Origin: Bryobacteraceae bacterium
GTDB lineage: Bacteria; Acidobacteriota; Terriglobia; Bryobacterales; Bryobacteraceae
NCBI GenBank assembly: GCA_030044325.1
Contig: JASHWA010000351.1
Span: 1-6,202 of the forward strand
DNA: 6,202 nt
Direction of reading: 5' to 3'
In this document: piece after piece, positions 1 through 5,685 of the stretch
How the letters are laid out: every line of letters begins with the position of its first letter
Numbering within the stretch: position 1 is the stretch's first letter
The notes under the pieces: model-generated
The model's input: only the letters and a program-made list of their open reading frames with translations
Databases searched by the model: none
What the model was told of the DNA's origin: nothing
Translations under genes and position numbers: made by a program

Positions 1-598
1 TGTACGCCGTAATTTTCCAGAACCATTGTTCGAGCGCGCGCTGCTCCACCGGCGTCGATTCGTGGCGCCAGCAGCAACCGTCCACCACCTGTTCGTTGGC
101 CAGCGTGGTGGCGCACTCCGGGCACCAGTTGAGCAGCGCCTTCTTGCGATACGCCAGGCCGCGCTCCAGCATTCTTAGAAAGAACCACTGGTTCCAGCGG
201 TAGAATTCCGGCTCGCAGGTGGTGACTTCCGTGCGCCAGTCGTAGCTGAAGCCAATGCGATGCATCTGGCGCTTCATTTCCGCGATGCGCGAAAGCGTCC
301 ATTCGCGCGGATGCGCGCCGCTCTTGATGGCCGCGTTTTCCGCCGGCAACCCGAACGCGTCCCAGCCCATCGGATGCAGGACGTTGTAGCCGCGCATCCA
401 CATAAAACGCGCGAGCGCGTCGCCGATCGCGTAGTTGCGCACGTGACCCATGTGCAGACGCCCGCTGGGGTAGGGAAGCATCTCGACCACGTAATACTTC
501 GGAGCGCCAGGATTGTCGGCGCGATACAGCTCGGAATTTTTCCAGCGCTCGGCCCATTTCAGCTCGATCTGGTTGTGGTCGTACGCGATCTCGGGCAT
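1..598 (-). CDS. leuS: Leucyl-tRNA synthetase, N-terminal part (partial, runs off left edge)
   Basis: Cytoplasmic class I aminoacyl-tRNA synthetase that charges tRNA-Leu with leucine using ATP. Translating back from the ATG at 598 gives 199 codons beginning MPEIAYDHNQIELKWAERW. The class I HIGH signature is present as PYPSGRLHMGH (about residues 42-52), followed by HVRNYAIGDALARF and the conserved WDAFGLPAENAA (about 79-90). Cysteine pairs at about 159/162 (NWCPEC) and 175/176 (DGCC) fit the LeuS zinc-binding module. The family is usually 800-880 residues, so the editing domain, KMSKS loop and anticodon-binding domain lie outside the window. The ATG lies inside the 3' end of nfo, in another frame, with only a weak purine stretch (AAGAG) upstream. 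Translation is therefore probably coupled to nfo. The identification is secure. Confidence 0.97.
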   Translation of the reverse strand, partial: MPEIAYDHNQIELKWAERWKNSELYRADNPGAPKYYVVEMLPYPSGRLHMGHVRNYAIGDALARFMWMRGYNVLHPMGWDAFGLPAENAAIKSGAHPREWTLSRIAEMKRQMHRIGFSYDWRTEVTTCEPEFYRWNQWFFLRMLERGLAYRKKALLNWCPECATTLANEQVVDGCCWRHESTPVEQRALEQWFWKITAY

Positions 599-1437
599 AG
601 GCTCTTGAGCGTTTCGAGATTCCTGCGGTCATCGCCGTCTTTATCGACCGGCGTTTCAAGAATGAAGGCTTTGTTGCGGAGCCTTGGCGACCCAAGAATG
701 CGGCGAAACCCTTCTAATCCAATATAACCTTCGCCGATATTGGCGTGCCTGTCGACATGCGAGCCGAGCGGAGTCTTGGAATCGTTGGCATGAATCACGC
801 GCACGTTATCGATGCCCAGCAGGCGATCGGCTTCGGCCATGGTTTTCTTCAGGCCTTCCGCCGTTGCGACGTCGTAGCCCGACGCGAGCAGATGACAGGT
901 GTCGAGACAGAATCCGATCGAGAGGTCGGTCATCTGCGCGCCGTATTCGCGCATCACGTGCAGCTCTTCGAAACGGCTGCCAAGCTGCGCGCCCGCGCCG
1001 ACGGTGTTTTCGATGAGCAGCATGAGTTTTTCAAAACGGAGATCCGCGGCCGCGGCCGCGACCCCTTGCAGGAAATTGAGAATGCCCTGCTCGATCGAGC
1101 AGCCTTTGTAGTTGCCCGGATGGGCGACCAGGTAATCCGCGCCGATCAGGATGGCGCGCGCAAGCTCGCCGCGGAAAGCCTCGATCGAGAGTTTTCTCAC
1201 GCTCTCATGTGAGCTCGCCAGGTTAATCAAATAGTTGTCGTGGATGACCAGCGGATCCAGTCCATGCTTTTCACGAGCCTTTCGAAACGCGGCGACCGCG
1301 GGCGCAGTCGGAATCGATGCTTTCCACTGGCGTGGGCTGGAGGAGAAAATCTGAAACGTGTTGGCGCTCAACTCCGCCGCCCGATGCGCGGAGTTTTCGA
1401 GCGCCCCGGCGATCGACGTATGAATTCCGATCCGCAA
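559..1437 (-). CDS. nfo: Endonuclease IV (AP endonuclease), TTG start
   Basis: Base-excision-repair enzyme that cleaves DNA 5' to abasic sites using a trinuclear zinc centre. The 292-residue product has the full TIM-barrel family length. All nine metal ligands are recognisable: H66 (VIHDNYLINLAS), H106 (VAHPGNY), E143 (LIENT), D179 and H182 (CLDTCHLLASGYD), H216 (VIHANDSK), D229 and H231 (HVDRHANIGEG) and E261 (ILETPVDKDGDD). The last six have the same numbers as in E. coli Nfo as I recall it. The start is a TTG: an in-frame TAA lies four codons upstream (1449-1447), no ATG falls between, and the family N-terminus (RIGIHTSIAGAL) begins right after it. An out-of-frame ATG sits 4 nt upstream, and no good Shine-Dalgarno is visible. 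The last 12 residues (CPRSRTTTTRSS) extend past the usual end of the fold and overlap the leuS start by 40 nt. It probably shares a transcript with leuS. Confidence 0.95.
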   Translation of the reverse strand: MRIGIHTSIAGALENSAHRAAELSANTFQIFSSSPRQWKASIPTAPAVAAFRKAREKHGLDPLVIHDNYLINLASSHESVRKLSIEAFRGELARAILIGADYLVAHPGNYKGCSIEQGILNFLQGVAAAAADLRFEKLMLLIENTVGAGAQLGSRFEELHVMREYGAQMTDLSIGFCLDTCHLLASGYDVATAEGLKKTMAEADRLLGIDNVRVIHANDSKTPLGSHVDRHANIGEGYIGLEGFRRILGSPRLRNKAFILETPVDKDGDDRRNLETLKSLCPRSRTTTTRSS

Positions 1438-1484
1438 CCATCGAGCTTAGCGCACAGGAAACGAAAGCTCCCCGCCCGTGGCTT

Positions 1485-1493
1485 TGCTATACT
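1485..1493 (+). promoter_or_regulatory. Extended -10 promoter (TGC-TATACT) for the DUF5671-like gene
   Basis: TGC followed by TATACT (1488-1493) matches an extended -10 element, with 5 of 6 bases of TATAAT. Initiation about 7 nt after it would fall at or just before the ATG at 1502, giving a leaderless or nearly leaderless message. No Shine-Dalgarno precedes that ATG, and I see no convincing -35. The same TATA core read on the other strand (1491-1486, TATAGC) could weakly serve nfo. This is a prediction from sequence only. Confidence 0.55.
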
Positions 1494-1501
1494 TCGCGCG
1501 T

Positions 1502-2581
1502 ATGCCAGGCGAAAATCAGCCGCTGCTCGACTTCATCGAGTCGGCAAAGAGTCATGGGGCGTCGGACGAATTCGTGGCGGCACTTCTCCGCCAGAACGGC
1601 TGGTCGGAGCGGCGGATCTATCAAGCCTTCGGCCTGTGGTACGAAGCGCGGACCGGGAAAGCCGTGCCCAGCGGAGGCGGGCGCATTGAGGCAGCCAAGG
1701 ATGCTTTCCTCTATCTGCTCGCTTTTATTACGCTCGGAATCTGGACCATCCCGTTGGGCGCGCTCCTGTTTACCGTGATCGATCGCGCCTTCCCCAATCC
1801 GGCGATAGATTACGCCAACGCGACCATGATCGACTGGGTCATGGCATACGAGCTTGCCGGCATTCTCGTCGGGCTCCCGGTGTTTCTCGCCGTTACATGG
1901 CGGATCGTGCGCGATGTCCAGCGTCAACCGGAGCGGCTGGAGAGCCCGGTCCGAAAATGGCTCACCTACATCGCGCTGGTGCTCACGGCGAGCACCATGA
2001 TCGGCGACGTGGTCACTTTTCTCGCGTACTTCCTCCGGGGTGACCTCGATACGCGCTTCATCCTCAAGACTCTCACCATCCTCGTAATTGCAGGTGGCGT
2101 TTTCGCCTATTACCTGGATTCGCTGCGGCCGGGGAAAATCTCCTCCTCGCGCAACCGGTTGTTTTCCGCCGTCGCCCTGGTTGTGGCCGGATTCGGGGTG
2201 GTGGTTGGATTTACCGAGACCGGCTCGCCGCGCGTGCAGCGCCTTTCCTCGGAGGATGCGCGCCGTCTTTCCGATCTCTCTTCCATCGCCCAGTCCATTC
2301 ACCTTCAGTGGATTTCCCGGGGGCAGGCGCAGTTTACACTGCCCGCGACCATTGACAAGATCTCGCGCGCAGGCGTGGCCGCAGGCAGCGCCACGGTCGA
2401 CCCCGTCACCGGCAAAGAGTACGAATACAGGCCTTCGCAGGGAATGACGTATGTTCTCTGTGCGAACTTCTCGCGCTCCAGCGATGCCGGCGTCCCGCCT
2501 CAATGGCGCCATCCGGCGGGGCATGCGTGTTTCGCGCTGGGCGCCAAGGATAACGTGTCCATCGTGCTGCGGCGGTTCTGA
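1502..2581 (+). CDS. DUF5671-like five-helix membrane protein with C-terminal extracytoplasmic domain
   Basis: A 359-residue inner-membrane protein of unknown function. Residues 8-44 (LLDFIESAKSHGASDEFVAALL, then QNGWSERRIYQAFG) form a short soluble helical module like those preceding DUF5671 domains. Hydrophobic segments lie at about 68-92, 115-135, 153-178, 187-205 and 219-238, and the first (AKDAFLYLLAFITLGIWTIP) is typical of DUF5671. Residues 240-359 should lie outside the membrane. They contain a helix (DARRLSDLSSIAQSIHLQW), then LPATIDK, DPVTGKEYEYR, YVLCANF and W-H-PAGHACF, a layout reminiscent of pseudopilin-like domains with two cysteines (C320, C343). The family assignment is from recognition, not a search. 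I chose the ATG at 1502 rather than the in-frame GTG at 1478, because the GTG start would place the predicted -10 inside the gene. It is divergent from nfo and convergent with the MarR-like gene, so probably monocistronic. Confidence 0.85.
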   Translation: MPGENQPLLDFIESAKSHGASDEFVAALLRQNGWSERRIYQAFGLWYEARTGKAVPSGGGRIEAAKDAFLYLLAFITLGIWTIPLGALLFTVIDRAFPNPAIDYANATMIDWVMAYELAGILVGLPVFLAVTWRIVRDVQRQPERLESPVRKWLTYIALVLTASTMIGDVVTFLAYFLRGDLDTRFILKTLTILVIAGGVFAYYLDSLRPGKISSSRNRLFSAVALVVAGFGVVVGFTETGSPRVQRLSSEDARRLSDLSSIAQSIHLQWISRGQAQFTLPATIDKISRAGVAAGSATVDPVTGKEYEYRPSQGMTYVLCANFSRSSDAGVPPQWRHPAGHACFALGAKDNVSIVLRRF

Positions 2582-2585
2582 TTCC

Positions 2586-2609
2586 ACCGGCTTCACTGCT
2601 CCCGCCGGT
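2586..2609. terminator. Small hairpin between convergent genes, possible terminator
   Basis: ACCGGC (2586-2591) and GCCGGT (2604-2609) are perfect 6-bp inverted arms around a 12-nt loop. They begin 4 nt after the stop of the upstream membrane-protein gene and sit inside the 48-bp gap separating it from the convergent MarR-like gene. The position suits a bidirectional terminator. There is no T-tract on either strand, the loop is large, and such arms arise easily in GC-rich DNA, so this is weak. Confidence 0.3.
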
Positions 2610-2629
2610 CGAGAGCGGCCGGATTCACT

Positions 2630-3832
2630 TTACGGACCGAATCCGCGATTCATGTCCCATAGAGGATAGTGCGGCAGCGTGTTCGCGGGGTCCTCCAGGA
2701 ACAGCCGGGTCTGCGCCACCAGATCGCGCATTCGCTGACGCGCCGCGCTTCCCACATCGCGGCGGCCGAGCGCGGGCGCCTGCTCGCCCGAACGGACCGT
2801 TCCCTCGGCCGGCGCCAGTCCCTCGGCAATCGGCGCGCGGCCCTGTTTCCGAGGAACGAAGAGTTCGAGCAGAGCTTCACGCAACCCGCGGATCCTCTCT
2901 TTTCCAAACTTCGCTCCCCAGCGTTTTTCAATGGCGGCCGTCAGTTCACGATAGGTCTGCTGCGCGCGCAGACCTCGCGCGTTGAGCCGAACCATCTTTC
3001 CGCGCCGCGGAACCGGTTCCACCGTGATGTACGGCTTGATCTGCCATCCGATCCCGCTCGTCTCGGGCGAGCCTCCGGTGAGCCGTGGAAGATCGCTCTC
3101 GGGAATCGGCTCCTCTCCCAGCACGCGCAAGGCATTCGCGCACAGAACCAGAGGCGCCGGCGATTCGCGATCGAATTCCAGCGTGAAGGCCAGCAATAAC
3201 TGCGACAGCAGCGCAGGCAGCGGCAGATTGGCGGAGGACGCGCGTCTGGCCGGATACGACTTGGCAAAGTCCCAACCCACGGGCAGAGCTTCCGGCAGCT
3301 CGAGACCGATTTGATCGAGGATTTCCTTCAAAATCTCCCCAAGTTTCCTGATTTCGTCATCGCCGAATCGCGCGCGCCAGCGGCGTTCGATCTCCTCGAA
3401 TAGCGGAGGCCAGATTTCCGCTGCCTTGCGGCCTTTTTGAGTCAGTCGAACGATCCAGCCGGATCGGATGCCGCGCCCGCTGCCCCAGCCGTCGCGGAGA
3501 ACCCGTTTGGCGCGGGGGTGCAGGCGCACGGGAACGGAACGCGCGTCGGCAGGATCCGGTAGCAACACGACAAAGATCCAACGTTCCAAACATCCAAGCC
3601 CAGCTGTAACGTGTTCGTCCGGCGCCAGCGAGCGCGCTGCGAGATCGTGTACGGAAAGCCCGCCTTCAGCCAGGAATCGGAGCAAATTAGACCACACGCC
3701 CAGCGAAACCAGCGCGCCAGGATAGCCGGCCTCGCGCATGCGACGCTCGAATTCGTTGTCGAATTCGATCGTGAAAGCCACCAGCGCCTGCGATAGCAAC
3801 GCGGAGAGCGGGCGAACGGCGCGGCTGGGCAT
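2630..3832 (-). CDS. Tandem-duplicated MarR-like winged-helix protein
   Basis: A 400-residue cytoplasmic protein made of two copies of a MarR-like winged-helix module, probably a DNA-binding regulator. Copy A spans about residues 8-170 and copy B about 204-326. The opening segments align at 15 of 20 residues (PLSALLSQALVAFTIEFDNE at 8-27, PLPALLSQLLLAFTLEFDRE at 204-223). Further corresponding blocks are the helix-turn-helix region (VWSNLLRFLAEGGLSVHDLA versus CANALRVLGEEPIPESDLP) and the wing plus dimer helix (VRLTQKGRKAAEIW...IERRWRARFG versus VRLNARGLRAQQTY...IEKRWGAKFG). Copy B looks slightly shortened around its recognition helix (LTGGSPETSGIGWQ). The Ala/Pro/Arg-rich tail ends LPHYPLWDMNRGFGP, similar to the ends I recall for long two-domain members of this family, so it is probably full length. 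The ATG lies 1 nt after the aldo/keto reductase stop (TGAGATG), indicating co-transcription and translational re-initiation. The ligand and operator are unknown. Confidence 0.85.
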   Translation of the reverse strand: MPSRAVRPLSALLSQALVAFTIEFDNEFERRMREAGYPGALVSLGVWSNLLRFLAEGGLSVHDLAARSLAPDEHVTAGLGCLERWIFVVLLPDPADARSVPVRLHPRAKRVLRDGWGSGRGIRSGWIVRLTQKGRKAAEIWPPLFEEIERRWRARFGDDEIRKLGEILKEILDQIGLELPEALPVGWDFAKSYPARRASSANLPLPALLSQLLLAFTLEFDRESPAPLVLCANALRVLGEEPIPESDLPRLTGGSPETSGIGWQIKPYITVEPVPRRGKMVRLNARGLRAQQTYRELTAAIEKRWGAKFGKERIRGLREALLELFVPRKQGRAPIAEGLAPAEGTVRSGEQAPALGRRDVGSAARQRMRDLVAQTRLFLEDPANTLPHYPLWDMNRGFGP

Positions 3833-3833
3833 C

Positions 3834-4790
3834 TCAGCTATAAAAATTCTTTTCCCAGGCGTGCTTCTTCAAAATCGCCTGCAGGTCCAGCGGCAGCGGG
3901 CCGGCATCGGATGCCGCCACGTTCAATTCCACGTTGCGCACCGTGCGCATTCCGGGGATCACGCTCGAGACGGCGAGGTTTGACAGGCAGAAACGCAGCG
4001 CGATTTCGGCCAGGGAGCCGAAGCCTTCGAGATCCTTTTCGAGCGCGGCGACGTGCCGGACGACTTCGCGCTTTCGCTCGCCGCGAAAGTAACGGTTGCG
4101 GAAATCGCCCTCCGGGAACGTGGTATGTTCCGTGATTTTTCCGGTGAGCGCGCCTTCATCGAGCGGGACGCGCGCCAGAACGCCGATATCCATCTCGCGG
4201 CATAACGGCATAAGGCGCGGTTCGGGCGACTGGTCGAAAATGTTGTAGATCACCTGCACGCTGTCGATCAAGCCCGTGCGCACCAGCTCGAGCGCGGAAT
4301 CGGGTTGATGGTCGTTGATCGAAACCCCCACGAATCGCACTTTACCGGACTCTTTCAGATCCTCGAAGGCGCGGCGCCAGATCTCCGAATCGATCCATTC
4401 CGGATTCCACACATGCAATTGCTGCAAATCAATGCGTTCGCGGCCGAGATTTTTCAGGCTTTTTTCGGTCGAGGAGATGATCCAGTCGTAAGGAAACGTC
4501 TGCTCGACCGGAATGCCGGGCCGCGCGGGCCACAAAAAATTTTTCGGCGGAATTTTGGTCGCGATGGTGACCGGTTTCGGCGCGATCCTGCCCACCAGTT
4601 GCTCGCTGTGTCCGTCGCCGTAGACCAGCGCGGTGTCGATGAAATTCAATCCCAGCGCCAGCGCGCGTTGGAGCGCGGCGATCGATTCGTCGTCGCTCGC
4701 CCCCTGCCACATCCCTCCGCCGATGCCCCACGCGCCGTAGCCGATATCGCTGACTTCGATGCCGGTGCGGCCGAGTGTGCGATATTTCAT
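3834..4790 (-). CDS. Aldo/keto reductase
   Basis: A 318-residue NAD(P)H-dependent oxidoreductase of the aldo/keto reductase (TIM-barrel) superfamily, cytoplasmic, reducing carbonyl substrates. The N-terminus (MKYRTLGRTGIEVSDIGYG) is classic for the bacterial branch. The catalytic tetrad is complete: D52 and Y57 (NFIDTALVYGDGHSE), K79 (IATKIPP) and H126 (LQQLHVW). GVLARVPLDEGALTGK (203-218) and SSVIPGMRTVRNVELNV (275-291) are the expected cofactor-contacting segments. The physiological substrate cannot be told from sequence. The reading frame stays open upstream to 4907, but M40 of that longer frame (ATG at 4790) is where family homology starts, and the extension would run into the divergent gene. 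The TGA is followed after 1 nt by the MarR-like gene. No Shine-Dalgarno is positioned before the ATG; a TATTAT lies 6 nt upstream, so the message may be leaderless. Confidence 0.95.
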   Translation of the reverse strand: MKYRTLGRTGIEVSDIGYGAWGIGGGMWQGASDDESIAALQRALALGLNFIDTALVYGDGHSEQLVGRIAPKPVTIATKIPPKNFLWPARPGIPVEQTFPYDWIISSTEKSLKNLGRERIDLQQLHVWNPEWIDSEIWRRAFEDLKESGKVRFVGVSINDHQPDSALELVRTGLIDSVQVIYNIFDQSPEPRLMPLCREMDIGVLARVPLDEGALTGKITEHTTFPEGDFRNRYFRGERKREVVRHVAALEKDLEGFGSLAEIALRFCLSNLAVSSVIPGMRTVRNVELNVAASDAGPLPLDLQAILKKHAWEKNFYS

Positions 4791-4795
4791 TGCTT

Positions 4796-4802
4796 CATAA
4801 TA
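4796..4802. promoter_or_regulatory. Overlapping divergent -10 elements (CATAAT + / TATTAT -)
   Basis: In the 43-bp gap between the divergent aldo/keto reductase and secreted-protein genes, CATAAT (4796-4801, plus) and TATTAT (4802-4797, minus) occupy almost the same bases. Each matches TATAAT at 5 of 6 positions. The minus-strand element is 6 nt from the reductase ATG. The plus-strand element would start transcription near 4808, leaving a leader of about 26 nt that holds the Shine-Dalgarno. No clear -35 hexamers are seen. A second plus-strand candidate, TGCGATATT (4778-4786), lies just inside the reductase gene. Confidence 0.5.
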
Positions 4803-4818
4803 AAGGTAATTGACCGTT

Positions 4819-4825
4819 AGAAGGA
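4819..4825 (+). promoter_or_regulatory. Shine-Dalgarno AGAAGGA for the secreted protein
   Basis: AGAAGGA sits 8 nt before the ATG at 4834. It decides the start in favour of that ATG over the in-frame TTG at 4810, which lies upstream of this site and would add eight residues before the signal peptide. It is the clearest ribosome-binding site in the window. Confidence 0.7.
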
Positions 4826-4833
4826 ACCTCGCG

Positions 4834-5631
4834 ATGCGGTACCGTCTGTGCGTTTTTCTTCTCTTCGCCGCCGCTGCGTTCGGCGCGACTTTCAAGTTGT
4901 ATCTCAAAGACGGCGGCTATCAGCTCACCAACCAGTATGAAGTGAAAACCGACCGGGTCCGCTTCTACAGCACGGAGCGCGAGGAGTGGGAGGAAATTCC
5001 GCTCGACCTGGTGGACCTCGATCGCACCAAAAAAGAAATCGCCGAGCATGAGGCTGAAGTGAAGGCGGACCGGAAAGCGCAGGCCGAAGAAGATACCGCG
5101 CTCGCCGAAGCCGCGAAGGAAGTCGAGGAGGTGCCCAAAGCCGACGGCGTCTATTACATTCACAGCGGGAAGCTCGATCCGGTGAAAGAGGCCGAATCGA
5201 AGCTCGTGAGCGACAAGAAACGCACGGTGCTGCAGGTTCTCTCGCCGTTGCCCGCGATCACGGGCAGGCGCACGGTGGAGCTCGACGGCGAAAATTCCGA
5301 ACTGCGAATCGGCGAAAAACGGCCGGAGTTTTACATTCGCCTGTCGCAGGACGAGCGTTTCGGAATCATCAAGCTCGGGCGCAAAAAGGGATATCGCGTG
5401 GTGGAGACGGTCGAGGTGATCCCGCTGACCAAGGAAATTCAGGAAAAACATGACGACGTCCCTACGTTCCGCAAACAGGACGGCGACGCATTGTTTAAAA
5501 TCTGGCCGGAGCACGATCTCGATCCGGGCGAATACGCGCTGGTCGAGTACACCGAAAACAAGCTGAACATGCAGGTCTGGGATTTCGGAATCGGCGCCCC
5601 TCAGGCCGCCTCGTCCAGGAAGTCGAAATAA
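4834..5631 (+). CDS. Secreted protein of unknown function (acidobacterial-type, RVRFYS/WEEIP signature)
   Basis: A 265-residue exported protein; I know no function for it. Residues 1-18 (MRYRLCVFLLFAAAAFGA) look like a Sec signal peptide, cleaved near AFGA-TF. Residues 19-64 form a compact beta module, YLKDGGYQL...YEVKTDRVRFYSTEREEWEEIPLDLVDLDRT. Its 'LKDG ... V+-DRV ... IPxxLVD' pattern recalls small SH3-like (SHD1-type) domains. Residues 64-100 are a highly charged Lys/Glu/Ala helix, possibly a coiled coil. Residues 104-255 look mostly beta: DGVYYIHSGKL, RTVELDGENSELRIGEKRPEFYIRL, FGIIKLGRKKGYRVVE, then DPGEYALVEY and MQVWDFGIG. I associate this architecture with uncharacterised acidobacterial secreted proteins; that is recollection, not a search. 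No transmembrane helix or lipobox follows the signal, so a periplasmic or exported soluble protein is likely. It is divergent from the reductase, and the next gene has its own promoter candidate. Confidence 0.85.
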   Translation: MRYRLCVFLLFAAAAFGATFKLYLKDGGYQLTNQYEVKTDRVRFYSTEREEWEEIPLDLVDLDRTKKEIAEHEAEVKADRKAQAEEDTALAEAAKEVEEVPKADGVYYIHSGKLDPVKEAESKLVSDKKRTVLQVLSPLPAITGRRTVELDGENSELRIGEKRPEFYIRLSQDERFGIIKLGRKKGYRVVETVEVIPLTKEIQEKHDDVPTFRKQDGDALFKIWPEHDLDPGEYALVEYTENKLNMQVWDFGIGAPQAASSRKSK

Positions 5632-5670
5632 GTAGACGTCCGTTTTCGGCTGGAGCCGTCCGTGGCCCGG

Positions 5671-5679
5671 TGCGATACT
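5671..5679 (+). promoter_or_regulatory. Extended -10 promoter (TGC-GATACT) for the PLP decarboxylase
   Basis: TGC plus GATACT (5674-5679) matches an extended -10, with 4 of 6 bases of TATAAT. It ends 6 nt before the ATG at 5686, so initiation would fall on or next to the start codon. There is no Shine-Dalgarno at a usable distance and no clear -35. Nine of ten bases are shared with the element at 1485-1494 (TGCTATACTT versus TGCGATACTT), also just before an ATG. Sequence-based prediction. Confidence 0.5.
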
Positions 5680-5685
5680 TGGGCC

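Noticed and set aside
140..149. TGCGATACG inside leuS as another copy of the extended -10
   Set aside because: It lies within a strongly conserved coding region with no suitably placed ATG or gene downstream on that strand.
260..727. Plus-strand 155-codon frame, and others across 684-1212, opposite leuS and nfo
   Set aside because: The minus strand carries intact LeuS and Nfo with catalytic motifs. These frames are low-complexity shadows.
1478..1501. GTG at 1478 as start of the membrane-protein gene
   Set aside because: It would place the predicted -10 inside the coding region and add eight residues (MALLYFAR) not needed by the soluble N-terminal module. The ATG at 1502 is better, though not proven.
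1487..2596. A 369-codon minus-strand frame antisense to the DUF5671-like gene
   Set aside because: Composition is Arg/Gly/Asp/His-rich with no recognisable motif, while the sense strand gives five clean membrane helices and family motifs. It is a shadow of that gene.
4791..4907. N-terminal extension of the aldo/keto reductase to 4907 (39 extra residues)
   Set aside because: It overlaps the divergent gene's signal-peptide region, has no family similarity, and homology starts exactly at the ATG at 4790.
5647..5658. CGGC-tgga-GCCG mini-hairpin after the secreted-protein stop as a terminator
   Set aside because: The stem is only 4 bp with no following T-run on the plus strand. Such arms are frequent by chance at this base composition.
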